This document shows positions 17,305-25,456 of a stretch of 64,000 bases of DNA, in pieces. Under the pieces are notes generated by a model that did not search any database, was not told where the DNA came from, and saw nothing but the letters and a program-made list of their open reading frames with translations. A program made the position numbers and the translations under genes. This DNA is from Isoptericola chiayiensis. Lineage in GTDB: Bacteria > Actinomycetota > Actinomycetes > Actinomycetales > Cellulomonadaceae. Positions within the stretch are counted from its first letter, which is position 1. The number at the start of each line of letters is the position of its first letter. The stretch spans positions 248,001 to 312,000 of the forward strand of contig NZ_JABEZT010000003.1 in NCBI RefSeq assembly GCF_013149805.1, written 5' to 3'.

Positions 17305-17948
17305 AGCTGCTTGATGACGCGGGCGGGGTTGCCGACGGCGACCGCCCCGGCCGGCACCGACTCGTAGGCGACGCTCTGCGCCCCGAGCACGGCACCGTCC
17401 CCGATGTCCACACCCTTGAGGATCGTCGCGCCCGTCCCGATCCAGGCGCTGTCCCCGACGCGCACGGGTGCCGCCGTCGTGCGGGCCGCCTCCCCGGCCG
17501 CGCCGCGGCCCCGCAGCGGGTGACCGCTGGAGTCCATGATCGTCACCAGCGGGCCGAACATCACGTCGTCGCCCACCTCGACCAGGTCGTAGGCCACGAC
17601 CGCCACGCCCTGCAGCGAGACCCGGTCCCCGATGCGGATCCGGCCGGGTGCGCCGTCGTTGACCTGCACCGACGTGAGCTTGACCGGCTGGCTGTGGAAG
17701 GCGGGCGCCACGCCCGACTCGACGTAGCACCCCGACCCGACCCGGATCGCGCCGCGGAAGTCCTCCGCCCGGAGAGGCAGCGGGCCGAGCTCGGCGTCGA
17801 CGGCGCGCGTGAACGCCACCCGGGGCACGTCGCAGAACACGGTGCCCTCGCCGACCGCCACGCCGTGCGCCCGCAGCGCCTCCGCAACCCCGCCCGTCAA
17901 CGGCCAGTCGGGCCGGGTGGGATAGAGGTTCTCGTAGACGACCGGCAT
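17301..17948 (-). CDS. Hexapeptide-repeat (left-handed beta-helix) acyltransferase
   Basis: 215-residue protein with an N-terminal ~70-residue region and a C-terminal left-handed beta-helix. Hexapeptide-like coils such as GSGCYVESGVAP, IRIGDRVSLQGVAVV, GDSAWIGTGATILKGVDIGDG are visible, ending with the usual VAVGNPARVIK. The family O-acetylates sugars or antibiotics with acyl-CoA. The ATG overlaps the glycosyltransferase stop by one base (TGATG) and its own stop overlaps the MATE start. The likely job is acylating the product of the glycosyltransferase before export. Confidence 0.85.
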   Translation of the reverse strand: MPVVYENLYPTRPDWPLTGGVAEALRAHGVAVGEGTVFCDVPRVAFTRAVDAELGPLPLRAEDFRGAIRVGSGCYVESGVAPAFHSQPVKLTSVQVNDGAPGRIRIGDRVSLQGVAVVAYDLVEVGDDVMFGPLVTIMDSSGHPLRGRGAAGEAARTTAAPVRVGDSAWIGTGATILKGVDIGDGAVLGAQSVAYESVPAGAVAVGNPARVIKQL

Positions 17949-18832
17949 CAGACGGCCCCCTCGGCCTCGCGCCGCGACGCGGAGAGCTGGATGACCTTGT
18001 TCAACGAGTACTTCTCGTTCTGCAGGTCCTTGCCGTAGAAGCTCGTGGTCCACAGGTCGTACTTGCGGTGGATGCGCTCGGCCGCCGTCGCCGACGACTC
18101 CTGCAGGTCCTCGACCTCCTTGGCGTGGGGCCAGTGCAGGGACCGGGCCGCACGGTCCATGACGAACACGTTGTCCTGCCGGAACAGCCGCACCCCCAGG
18201 TCCACGTCCTCGCCGCCCCACCCCGTGAAGGACTCGTCGAACAGGCCGGCCGCGAACAGCGCCTCCCGCTCGGCCGAGGCGTGGCACGTCCAGAAGATGT
18301 CGAACGGCGCGGGCCAGCTCGTGATGTTCTCGCCCAGGTCGGCGTACTGGCGCTCGCGGACGTCGAGCGCACCGTGGGCGTGCAGGTCGGCGATGGCGGC
18401 GTCGACGTCGGCGGGGTCGAGGCTCGCCATGACGGCGTCCTTGGACGGGTCCACCTCGAACCCGTAGACGTAGCCGACGACGGCGGTGGGGTAGGCCGAC
18501 CCGGTGTGGATGCGCAGGTGCGTGGCCAGGGTGGTGGTGGCCAGCAGGACGCCGGTGTCCACGTAGACGACGTACCGGCCGGAGGCGATGGCGGTGCCGA
18601 TGTTGCGGGCCTTGCCGGCGCGGAAGCCGGCGTCGGGCTGCCAGAAGTAGGTGATGTCGAGGTCGTCGGCGAAGGACCGGACGACGGCCTCGCTGTCGTC
18701 GCTGCCGCCGTCGTCGACCACGACGACTTCGAACGTGTCGGCCGGCAGGGTCTGGCGGCGCAGCGCGTCGAGGGTGTGGTGCAGGAGGCGGCTGCGGTTG
18801 TAGGTGGGAATGACGACACTGATCGCGGGCAT
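17948..18832 (-). CDS. Family 2 glycosyltransferase with galactosyltransferase-type C-terminal domain
   Basis: 294-residue cytoplasmic GT-A enzyme. It starts with MPAISVVIPTYNRS, the usual GT2 nucleotide-binding strand, followed by VVVVDDGGSDDS. The metal-binding DxD equivalent is YVDTGVLL. Near residue 205-225 is DESFTGWGGEDVDLGVRLF, the Glyco_transf_7C-type signature seen in chondroitin-synthase-like and beta-1,4-galactosyltransferase enzymes. The start ATG at 18832 is set by this conserved strand. No clear ribosome-binding site is seen. It leads a three-gene operon with an acyltransferase and a MATE transporter, so it probably builds a decorated, exported oligosaccharide. Confidence 0.87.
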   Translation of the reverse strand: MPAISVVIPTYNRSRLLHHTLDALRRQTLPADTFEVVVVDDGGSDDSEAVVRSFADDLDITYFWQPDAGFRAGKARNIGTAIASGRYVVYVDTGVLLATTTLATHLRIHTGSAYPTAVVGYVYGFEVDPSKDAVMASLDPADVDAAIADLHAHGALDVRERQYADLGENITSWPAPFDIFWTCHASAEREALFAAGLFDESFTGWGGEDVDLGVRLFRQDNVFVMDRAARSLHWPHAKEVEDLQESSATAAERIHRKYDLWTTSFYGKDLQNEKYSLNKVIQLSASRREAEGAV

Positions 18833-19204
18833 GTTCGACAAGGGTGGTCCATTTCTCTTCGGCAGGGCGGAAGAAAGGCAGGACCGGGCGGGACAAGAAG
18901 GGGAGCGCATGCGTGCCGACATTTCGGGACGGTGGTCCCGGAATGTCGAAAAAACTCGACTCGACCGGTCCCGTCCCTGGGTGGGGCGCTGCGAGCCTAC
19001 GAGGAAACATCCCCGAAATCTACGCCTCGACCACATACCGAGACGCTTTCGCGAAAGGCCTTTCCTGGCTCGAATGATCGTCCTGATCGATCGCTCTGCG
19101 AAGTGGTGGACGTTGAACAGGAATGTTCTGGAGGAACCCTAACAAACATTCTGGTGCCTCGCGAGGTGCACGGCCGGACCAGGGTGGTCACGCGCTGACG
19201 ACTC
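18833..19204. other. Gene-free interval with a conserved-looking hairpin upstream of the GT2 operon
   Basis: About 370 bp with no credible gene and visibly more A/T than its surroundings. It is upstream of the GT2 operon and downstream of the convergent-strand FAD reductase stop. It holds a 13-bp hairpin at 18918-18947, a palindrome CTTTCGCGAAAG (19046-19057), and a spaced inverted repeat GAATGTT (19121-19127) / AACATTC (19145-19151). A long regulated 5' leader for the operon is plausible. I could not identify a promoter with confidence. Confidence 0.6.
18918..18947 (-). promoter_or_regulatory. 13-bp leader hairpin next to an A/T run
   Basis: GACATTTCGGGAC (18918-18930) pairs with GTCCCGGAATGTC (18935-18947) around a 4-nt loop, with one G-U type pair when transcribed. 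On the minus strand a T6 run comes before, not after, the hairpin, so it is not a normal terminator for the GT2 operon. It could be an RNA regulatory element or a protein-binding inverted repeat. Confidence 0.45.
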
Positions 19205-20395
19205 TCATCGCGCCGTGTCGGCCGCCGTGCCGGTCGCCGTCCGGACGGCGTGTCCGGCCGGCGACGGCTTCGGGTCGGGGAAGGACCCGTGCCCGAACAG
19301 GATCCGCTGCGCCGCGGCTCGCCCGAGCGGGTTCCGCAGCGCGGTGAACGCAACGGTCGCCACCGCTGGGGTGCGCACCAGGGACAGGCCGCGGCGCAGC
19401 GCGAGCCGGCCCCGGAAGCGTGCCCGCAGGGTGGCGCCGTCGTACCGCGTCAGCGCGCTGCGGTCCCCGGTCTGCAGCGCTTCGTCGAGCACGTCGACGG
19501 CTTGCTCCGCCTGGCGCAGGCACGGGTCGAGCCCGCCGGCGGTGAGGGGGGACACGGCCCCGGAGGCGTCCCCGACGAGCAGCCCGTCCGGGCAGGAGAT
19601 GCGGCGCAGCAGCCCGCCGACGGGGATGGGTCCGGCGCGCCGTTCGACGGCGTCCGGCCGGCGGGTGCCGTCGAGCCCGGGGGCGTTCGCGGCGAAGTCC
19701 CGCAGGGCGTGCCGCAGCCCGTGCGGGTAGCGGGCGGGGTAGCCGGCGACGCCGACGTGCGTGTGCTCGCCGTCGTCGAGCACCCAGGCGAGGTAGCCGG
19801 GGGCGAGGCGCGGGTCGACGACGCAGTGGAACGCGGGCACGACGTCGCGCGTCGGTGACGGGTAGACCTCCTCGGCGCCGACGAGCAGCTCGCTGTTGCG
19901 GTCGAGGCCGAGCTCGCGGGCCACGGCCGAGCGGGCGCCGTCGGCCCCGATGACGAACCGCGCCCGGATCTCGACAGGTCCGTCCGGTCCGTCGAGCACG
20001 TGCCGGCCGTCGCTCCGTCCGGTGTAGCGCGTACCGAGCAGGAGCCGGACCCCGGCGTCGGCCGCCTCCTGCGCCCCCGTGCGGTAGAGGGCGGCGATGT
20101 CGCCTACGCGGTACTCGTCGCGGGGGCTGTCGAGGGTCACGGGACGGCGGTGCGAGGGCGGGTAGAGCACCATGCGGCGGATCGGCGGGCCCAGGTGCCG
20201 CTCGGGCAGGTCGAAGTCCTCGAGGGTGCGCCGCACGAAGATACCGGTGGTGCGCACGCCGGCGTCGAGGCGGGTGCGGCGGTCGGCGAGGACGACGTCG
20301 TGACCGCGCCGCGCCAGCGCCGTGGCGGTGCGCAGGCCGGCGAGCCCGGCGCCGACGACGAGAACGTCCGTGGCGGGCAGCTGACCCCTGAGCAT
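19205..20395 (-). CDS. FAD-dependent oxidoreductase, geranylgeranyl-reductase-like
   Basis: 396-residue flavoprotein. The Rossmann FAD motif is VLVVGAGLAGLRTATALARRG near residue 10 (first 20 residues quoted in part), FVIGADGARSAVAREL lies at ~150, and the second FAD motif LLVGDASGAVSPLTAGG at ~275. This pattern fits p-hydroxybenzoate hydroxylase/geranylgeranyl reductase-type enzymes that act on lipids, quinones or isoprenoids. The ATG at 20395 overlaps the HTH gene stop (TGATG). Its linkage to a DUF2975/HTH pair is by overlap and may only reflect co-transcription. Substrate unknown. Confidence 0.8.
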   Translation of the reverse strand: MLRGQLPATDVLVVGAGLAGLRTATALARRGHDVVLADRRTRLDAGVRTTGIFVRRTLEDFDLPERHLGPPIRRMVLYPPSHRRPVTLDSPRDEYRVGDIAALYRTGAQEAADAGVRLLLGTRYTGRSDGRHVLDGPDGPVEIRARFVIGADGARSAVARELGLDRNSELLVGAEEVYPSPTRDVVPAFHCVVDPRLAPGYLAWVLDDGEHTHVGVAGYPARYPHGLRHALRDFAANAPGLDGTRRPDAVERRAGPIPVGGLLRRISCPDGLLVGDASGAVSPLTAGGLDPCLRQAEQAVDVLDEALQTGDRSALTRYDGATLRARFRGRLALRRGLSLVRTPAVATVAFTALRNPLGRAAAQRILFGHGSFPDPKPSPAGHAVRTATGTAADTAR

Positions 20396-20616
20396 CAGGC
20401 CTCCGGTCCGTCGTCGTCGACCCACTCGAGCAGGTCCCCGGGCTGGCACCGCAGCACCCGGCACATGGCCTCGAGCGTGGAGAACCGGACGGCCTTGGCG
20501 CGGCCGTTCTTCAGGACGGCGACGTTGGCGGGAGTGAGGCCGACGCGGTCGGCGAACTCGCCGACGCTCATCTTGCGGCGGGCGAGCTCGACATCGATGC
20601 GGACGACGATGGGCAT
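20395..20616 (-). CDS. Small Cro/C1-type (YozG-like) HTH regulator
   Basis: 73-residue protein that is almost entirely a helix-turn-helix domain: VELARRKMSVGEFADRVGL then TPANVAVLKNGRAKAVRFSTLEAMC. Such mini-Xre proteins are typically encoded next to DUF2975 membrane proteins, as here, where its ATG overlaps the DUF2975 stop (TGATG). It probably autoregulates the group, with the membrane partner as sensor or effector, but this is not proven for the family. Confidence 0.85.
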   Translation of the reverse strand: MPIVVRIDVELARRKMSVGEFADRVGLTPANVAVLKNGRAKAVRFSTLEAMCRVLRCQPGDLLEWVDDDGPEA

Positions 20617-21107
20617 CAGATCACCCCGTCGAGGTCGGTGCGCAGCGTGGTGGCGCGGACGAGCAGGGCGCGCAGCACCACCATGAGCAGCCCGACGGCG
20701 GCACCCACCAGGAGCACGACGAGCAGCAGCGCCGCGGTGCCGGACGGTCCTTCGGCGCCGACGACGAGGCCGCATGCGACGGCGACGAGCACCCAGGCGA
20801 CCGCGACGGCGGCGAGGATGGCGTCGACCCAGCCGAACGCCGCACCGGAGAAGATGCTGTCGTCGCGGACCATCGTCAGCAGCCGCCACGAGCACACGAC
20901 GACCGCCTCGACGCCTGCGAGCGCGAGGACGCCGACGACGAGCAGCGGGGTCTCGACGGGCGCGAGGTCGGGGTTCTGCTCGGCGGCGCGGTTCAGCACC
21001 GTGGGCAGACCGGCCACCTGGACGGCGACGAGGGTGACCAGGACGGCGGCGAGGAGCACGCGCAGCGGGACGACGAGACGTTCGGTGCGGGTCATGGGAC
21101 CGAGCAT
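20616..21107 (-). CDS. DUF2975 membrane protein
   Basis: About 163 residues (159 if the second in-frame ATG at 21095 is used), with four membrane segments beginning LRVLLAAVLVTLVAVQVAGL and a DDSIFSGAAFGWVDAI loop typical of DUF2975. It heads a tightly overlapping operon with the mini-HTH and the FAD reductase. The 62-bp upstream gap is A/T rich and contains a TTGACT hexamer and small inverted repeats (CTAT..ATAG; ATCGATGTTCGAT), a likely regulated promoter for this operon. No function is established. Confidence 0.78.
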   Translation of the reverse strand: MLGPMTRTERLVVPLRVLLAAVLVTLVAVQVAGLPTVLNRAAEQNPDLAPVETPLLVVGVLALAGVEAVVVCSWRLLTMVRDDSIFSGAAFGWVDAILAAVAVAWVLVAVACGLVVGAEGPSGTAALLLVVLLVGAAVGLLMVVLRALLVRATTLRTDLDGVI

Positions 21108-21169
21108 CCCGAGCGCATCTATCGAAAGTCAATAGGTGACGATCGATGTTCGATATCGGTGCGAGGTCT

Positions 21170-22339
21170 TCACGGAGTCTCCCCGGCGTCACGCCGGTCC
21201 GCCAGCCGCTGGACCTCGACGTCCGGGAGCTGCTCCCACCAGCGGCGATACCGCCGGAAGACCTCCGGCTCCCGGTCGGCGAGCAGGGTCTGCAGCCGCG
21301 CCGCCTCGGCGCGCAGTCCGTCCCAGGCTGCCGTCGGCAGCGGCTCGAACGCCGCCGCGTCGACGCCGTCGGCCGTCGCCCGCCACAGGCCCACCACCCG
21401 GCCGTCCACCAACACCGACGCCAGGGTGTCGCCGTTGCGCCGGATCACGTGGCCGCGCAGGGCGTCCGGCAGCACGCGCGACCGGTCCGCGTGCGCGAGC
21501 AGCACGCTGTCCCACATCCCCAGCAGCCGCGGGGGAGCGGGGAGGTCCGGATCCGGCCGGGGTGCGTCCGGCAGGTCCAGCAGCGCGGCGCCGTCCGGTC
21601 CATCGACCTCCACGAGCTCCGGCCGCAACGTCTCGACGGCGGGCCGGGTCCACGGGCGGCGCAGCATCGTGAACTGCGCGAAGTCCGCCTCCGACGCCGG
21701 ACCGAACGCCGCGAGGTAACGGCGCAGCAGGTGCACGACGGCGGGGTCGTCACCGGGCGGCGGCTCGTCCGCGGCGCTCGGCGAGCCGGCACGGTAGACG
21801 CGCTCCCGTGGCGAGTACGACCACGGTGGACCGGTCGGCACGTGGTGCAGCGGAGCGAGCGTGCGCAGGGCGAACCAAGCGGCCGGTGCCCGCTCCTCGT
21901 CGAGGAGCCGCGTCAGCTCGGCGAGGAGCTCGGCCTGCGTCCGTGGTTGGGCGGCGGCGGCGAGCAGCGCGTCCCGGACGCCGTTCGCCTCGGCGGGGGT
22001 CAGCCCGGCCGGGAGGAACCGGCGGTCGTTCAGCCGCGACGCGCGCAGCGGGTGCGTCATCGCGCGGTGGAACGGTGCCCAGTCGTCGCGGTGGACGGCG
22101 TGCAGCGTGATGCGCATCAGCGTGGCCCGCACGACGTCGCCGGTCGCGAACGCGTCGTCGAGGTCGTCCGGGCGGAAGCCGGCCACCCGGTTCCACAGGG
22201 CGAGGTAGGGGCCGGAGGGCTCCTGGGCCTGCAGCGCACCGGCACGAGCGACGGCGTCGGGCACGGTCAGGTCGGCCCGGTCCAGCAGGAGCTGGCGGGC
22301 GAGCGTGGCACGGCCGAGCCCGGCCTGCGTCAGGTGCAC
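21170..22339 (-). CDS. Winged-helix DNA-binding domain protein (HTH_42/AlkX-like)
   Basis: 389-residue protein of the winged-helix family related to the YcaQ/AlkX crosslink glycosylases (HTH_42). The start is GTG 22339, giving VHLTQAGLGRATLARQLLL, the usual N-terminus of the family. Mid-region motifs include LQAQEPSGPYLALWNR and ATLMRITLHAVHRDD, and the C-terminal ILVDGRVVGLW-type strand appears as SVLVDGRVVGLWR. Distant members unhook DNA crosslinks, but most actinobacterial ones are uncharacterised, so DNA repair is a guess. It stands alone, divergent from the DUF4396 gene. Confidence 0.75.
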   Translation of the reverse strand: MHLTQAGLGRATLARQLLLDRADLTVPDAVARAGALQAQEPSGPYLALWNRVAGFRPDDLDDAFATGDVVRATLMRITLHAVHRDDWAPFHRAMTHPLRASRLNDRRFLPAGLTPAEANGVRDALLAAAAQPRTQAELLAELTRLLDEERAPAAWFALRTLAPLHHVPTGPPWSYSPRERVYRAGSPSAADEPPPGDDPAVVHLLRRYLAAFGPASEADFAQFTMLRRPWTRPAVETLRPELVEVDGPDGAALLDLPDAPRPDPDLPAPPRLLGMWDSVLLAHADRSRVLPDALRGHVIRRNGDTLASVLVDGRVVGLWRATADGVDAAAFEPLPTAAWDGLRAEAARLQTLLADREPEVFRRYRRWWEQLPDVEVQRLADRRDAGETP

Positions 22340-22423
22340 GCTCCGAGACTGGCCCGGTGCGCCGTCGTCGGCAATCTCACGGCCCCGGTTGCCGACGGTG
22401 GACGCCGTGGCGACGGTGGACCG

Positions 22424-23161
22424 ATGGAACCCACGGAGCTGACCACCGCGGACTTCCCGTCCTGGGCCGTGACCCTGTCGACCGTGCTGGTCGCGCTCGG
22501 CCTGGCGTGCGCCCTCGCGCTGTGGATCGACGTCTTGCGGCGCCCGCAGCCGATGCGGGTGATGAACGTCGTGTGGCCGGTGACCGCCCTGTTCGGCTCG
22601 CTGGTCTGGAGCGCGGCCTACCTGCGCTGGGGGCGCGCCCCGCGGCGCGGGGCGGGGTCCCACCACGACCACGGCACCACGCCCATGCCGGTCGCCGTCT
22701 TCAAGGGCACCTCCCACTGCGGGGCCGGGTGCATGCTCGGCGACCTGCTGGTGGAGTGGACGGTCGTCGTCCTGCCGGTCCTGACGGTGCTCGGCGGGTA
22801 CGAATGGCTCTTCGACGACCAGATCTTCGCCGTCTGGGTGCTGGACTACGTGGCCGCCTTCACCATCGGCGTCGCCTTCCAGTACTTCGCGATCGCGCCG
22901 ATGCGTGGTCTCGGGCGCCGTGCCGGGCTGCGCGCCGCGGTCAAGGCGGACGCGTTGTCGATCACGGCGTGGCAGGTGGGCATGTACGGCACGATGGCGC
23001 TCGTCCAGCTGTGGTGGCTGCCGGAGCTCCTCGGGGGCCGGGCTGCCGTGACGACGCCCGTGTTCTGGGCGGCGATGCAGGTCGCCATGGTGGTCGGCTT
23101 CCTGACCAGCGCCCCCGTGAACTGGTACCTGATCCGGGCCGGCATCAAGGAACGGATGTAG
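22424..23161 (+). CDS. DUF4396 membrane protein
   Basis: 245-residue integral membrane protein with about six hydrophobic segments and a His-rich loop (GAGSHHDHGTTPMPVAVFKG) followed by SHCGAGCMLGD. This His/Cys-containing arrangement is the DUF4396 signature and suggests metal or sulfur chemistry, although the family has no known function. It converges on the persulfide-response operon on the other strand, 15 bp from its end, which may be coincidence. Confidence 0.78.
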   Translation: MEPTELTTADFPSWAVTLSTVLVALGLACALALWIDVLRRPQPMRVMNVVWPVTALFGSLVWSAAYLRWGRAPRRGAGSHHDHGTTPMPVAVFKGTSHCGAGCMLGDLLVEWTVVVLPVLTVLGGYEWLFDDQIFAVWVLDYVAAFTIGVAFQYFAIAPMRGLGRRAGLRAAVKADALSITAWQVGMYGTMALVQLWWLPELLGGRAAVTTPVFWAAMQVAMVVGFLTSAPVNWYLIRAGIKERM

Positions 23162-23176
23162 CCCGGCCCGGACGGC

Positions 23177-23347
23177 TCAGCGTCCGAACAGGCGCGAGAA
23201 GAACCCGCCGCCGTTGTCGGCGGGGGCGTCGTCGTGGCCGTCGCACCACTGCGCGGCGGGGACGGTCCGGCGGACGTCGGCGACGTGCTGGCCGCAGCCG
23301 TTCCAGGTGGTCTTGCCGCAGGTCCGGCAGGTCGTGGCGTGGCACAT
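23177..23347 (-). CDS. 56-residue Cys/His-rich mini-protein
   Basis: A short gene giving a 56-residue product starting MCHATTCRTCGKTTWNGCGQ and ending FFSRLFGR. Cys2, Cys7, Cys10, Cys18, His21, Cys35 and His38 form a likely small zinc ribbon. Similar mini-proteins are widespread in Actinobacteria without known function. It lies 20 bp downstream of the CsoR-type gene on the same strand with an AGGAGCC-type ribosome-binding region, so it is probably the last gene of the sulfur-response operon. Confidence 0.75.
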   Translation of the reverse strand: MCHATTCRTCGKTTWNGCGQHVADVRRTVPAAQWCDGHDDAPADNGGGFFSRLFGR

Positions 23348-23367
23348 GAGGGGCTCCTTCAGGGGGT

Positions 23368-23640
23368 TCAGGCGAGGGTGAGGAAGAGCTTCTCGAGCTC
23401 GTCGGCGGTCAGGCCGTCGTCGGTCTTCTGCTCGGGGTCGGCGAGGCAGTCCTGCATCGCGGTGGCGACGACGGCGTACCCCGCCTTGTCGAGCGCGCTG
23501 GAGACGGCGGACAGCTGGGTGACGACGTCGCGGCAGGGCCTGCCCTCCTCGACGGCGGTGATGAGGGCGTCGAGCTGGCCGCGGGCGCGCTTGAGCCGGT
23601 TGGCGATCTTGCGCTGGGCGGCGGGGTCGGGGGTGGCCAT
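23368..23640 (-). CDS. CsoR-family repressor, CstR-like (persulfide sensing)
   Basis: 90-residue all-helical DUF156 repressor. The family core reads RLKRARGQLDALITAVEEGR with Cys36 (GRPCRDVV) and Cys65 (MQDCL). The His that copper-sensing CsoR proteins carry four residues before the second Cys is Ala61 here, which fits the two-Cys pattern of CstR-type persulfide/sulfite sensors rather than copper sensors. It lies 58 bp downstream of a CoA-disulfide reductase-rhodanese gene and near a perfect CsoR-type operator at 25393-25424. It probably represses the operon until Cys36 and Cys65 are linked by a di- or trisulfide. Confidence 0.88.
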   Translation of the reverse strand: MATPDPAAQRKIANRLKRARGQLDALITAVEEGRPCRDVVTQLSAVSSALDKAGYAVVATAMQDCLADPEQKTDDGLTADELEKLFLTLA

Positions 23641-23698
23641 GGCGGGTCCTCTCGGAGCGGGCTGGGTCGCGGGTCGGTGCAGGGCGGGGTGGTGCGGG

Positions 23699-25390
23699 TC
23701 AGGCGGCGGGCACGGGCTCGTCGGCGACGAGGACGTCCGCGGCGCGCGACCCCAGGGCGGCCCGCAGGGTCAGCATCCCGCCGGACAGCGACGCCGAGTC
23801 GTACCCGGCCTGGGCGAGGACCCGGTGGGCGATGTGGGAGCGGACGCCGGAGCCGCACAGCACGCGCACGGGTCGGCCGTCGGCGGCGTCCCGGACCTCG
23901 TCGAGACGGTCGCGCAGCTCGGTGTGCGGGACGTTGAGGGATCCGGGCACGTGTCCGCCGGCGAACTCGTCGCGGGTGCGGACGTCGAGCACCAGGGCGT
24001 CGCGGCGGACCTCGTCGAGCTCGTCCGCGTGCCAGATCCGCAGCGTGCCGTCGAGGACGTTGCTCGCCGCCATGCCGGCGAGGTTCACCGGATCCTTGGC
24101 GGCGCCGTACTGCGGTGAGTAGGCGAGGTCGAGGTCGATGAGGTCGGCGGCGCCCATGCCGGCGCGCAGCGCGGTGGCGAGCACGTCGATGCGCTTGTCG
24201 ACCCCGGCGCGTCCGACGGCCTGGGCGCCCAGCAGCAGCCCGTCGTCGGCCCGGAAGTGGACGACCAGGTGCACGGGTTCGGACCCGGGGAACCAGCCCA
24301 CGTGGTGGCCGGAGTGCAGGTGCAGCGTGTGGAAGACGATCCCGGCCGCGGTCAGGGACTCCCGGTTCGCGCCGGTCGTGGCAGCGGTGAGGTCACCGAC
24401 GCGCACGACGGCGGTGCCGAGCGTGGACGGCACCGGGCGGGCCCGGCCGGGACGCAGGACGTCGTCGGCGACGAGCCGGCCGGCACGGTTGGCGGGTCCG
24501 GCCAGGGCGACGGGGCGGCGCACGCCGGTGACGGCGTCCGTGGAGACGGTGGCGTCGCCGACGGCCCACACCCCCTCAGCACTGGTGCGTCCGTGGTCGT
24601 CGACGACGATCGCGCCGCGGTCGGTCTCGATCCCGGCGCGGGCGAACACCTCGGTGTCCGGTCGCACGCCCGTCGACAGCACCACGAGGTCCGCGGGGGC
24701 CCGGGTCCCGTCGGCCAGCACGACCACGTCGGTGTCGGTGCCGGGTTCGACGGCCGCGGCCGCGACCCCCGCCCGCACGGTGACGCCGAGCCGCACGAGC
24801 TCGTCGGTGACCAGGGCTGCCGTCTCGTGCTCCAGCGGCGGCAGCACGTGGTCGGCGAGCTCGACGACGGTGACGTCGAGGCCGCGACGGGCGAGCGCCT
24901 CGGCGGCCTCGAGCCCGATGAACCCGCCGCCGAGCACGACGGCTCGGCGGGCGCCGTCGTCGACCCGTGTGCGCAGGGCGGTGGCGTCGGCGACGGTGCG
25001 CAGGGTGCGCACGCGGGGCGAGTCCAGCCCGTCGATCGGCGGGCGGACGGCGCGGGCGCCGGGGGAGAGCACGAGGGCGTCGTAGGTGACGGTGGACTCG
25101 CCGTCGTCCGTGCGGACGGTCAGGGTGCGCGCCGCGTTGTCGAGGCCGACGACGTCGTGGCGGGTGCGCACGTCGAGGTTCAGGGCGGCGCGGAGCCGCT
25201 CGGGTGTCTGGACGAGGAGGTCGTCGGCGTCCGGGATCTCGCCGCCCACGTGGTACGGCAGCCCGCAGCTCGCGTACGACACGTGCTCGCCGCGGTCCAG
25301 GACCACGATCTCGGCGCTCTCGTCGAGGCGCCGTGCCCGGGCGGCGGCACTCATGCCGCCGCCGACTCCACCCACGATGACGATCTTCAT
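23699..25390 (-). CDS. CoA-disulfide reductase with C-terminal rhodanese domain
   Basis: 563-residue flavoprotein, longer than the ~440 residues of plain CoA-disulfide reductase because of the C-terminal rhodanese (~465-563). The reductase part has the FAD motif VGGVGGGMSAAARARRL, the single active-site Cys in SYASCGLPYHVGG (residue ~43), and NADPH motif VLGGGFIGLEAAEAL. The rhodanese has DVRTRDEFAGGHVPGSLN and the loop LCGSGVRS with active Cys. Such fusions reduce CoA or glutathione persulfides. The ATG at 25390 lies 7 nt after a TATTCT -10 box, so the mRNA appears leaderless; no Shine-Dalgarno is present. Confidence 0.9.
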   Translation of the reverse strand: MKIVIVGGVGGGMSAAARARRLDESAEIVVLDRGEHVSYASCGLPYHVGGEIPDADDLLVQTPERLRAALNLDVRTRHDVVGLDNAARTLTVRTDDGESTVTYDALVLSPGARAVRPPIDGLDSPRVRTLRTVADATALRTRVDDGARRAVVLGGGFIGLEAAEALARRGLDVTVVELADHVLPPLEHETAALVTDELVRLGVTVRAGVAAAAVEPGTDTDVVVLADGTRAPADLVVLSTGVRPDTEVFARAGIETDRGAIVVDDHGRTSAEGVWAVGDATVSTDAVTGVRRPVALAGPANRAGRLVADDVLRPGRARPVPSTLGTAVVRVGDLTAATTGANRESLTAAGIVFHTLHLHSGHHVGWFPGSEPVHLVVHFRADDGLLLGAQAVGRAGVDKRIDVLATALRAGMGAADLIDLDLAYSPQYGAAKDPVNLAGMAASNVLDGTLRIWHADELDEVRRDALVLDVRTRDEFAGGHVPGSLNVPHTELRDRLDEVRDAADGRPVRVLCGSGVRSHIAHRVLAQAGYDSASLSGGMLTLRAALGSRAADVLVADEPVPAA

Positions 25391-25392
25391 GA

Positions 25393-25424
25393 CCACGAGA
25401 ATACCCCCAGGGGTATTCTCGTGG
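25393..25424 (-). promoter_or_regulatory. CsoR/CstR operator overlapping a leaderless promoter
   Basis: A perfect inverted repeat with 15-bp arms (CCACGAGAATACCCC at 25393-25407 and its complement at 25410-25424) around CA. The inner ATACCCC-N2-GGGGTAT has the G/C-tract pattern bound by the CsoR/CstR/FrmR family. Its proximal arm holds TATTCT (25403-25398), the probable -10 box, 7 nt before the ATG at 25390, so a bound repressor would block polymerase. The local CsoR-like protein is the obvious candidate. Confidence 0.85.
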
Positions 25425-25456
25425 CCAGTCGGCACGGCGTGGGCCGCGTCACGTGC

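Noticed and set aside
18918-18955. Rho-independent terminator (hairpin plus homopolymer)
   Set aside because: On the plus strand the hairpin is followed by A, not T; on the minus strand the T-run is on the wrong side.
23699-23720. Copper-sensing CsoR system
   Set aside because: The repressor (23368-23640) lacks the copper-binding His and neighbours are sulfur-persulfide enzymes, with no copper ATPase or chaperone.
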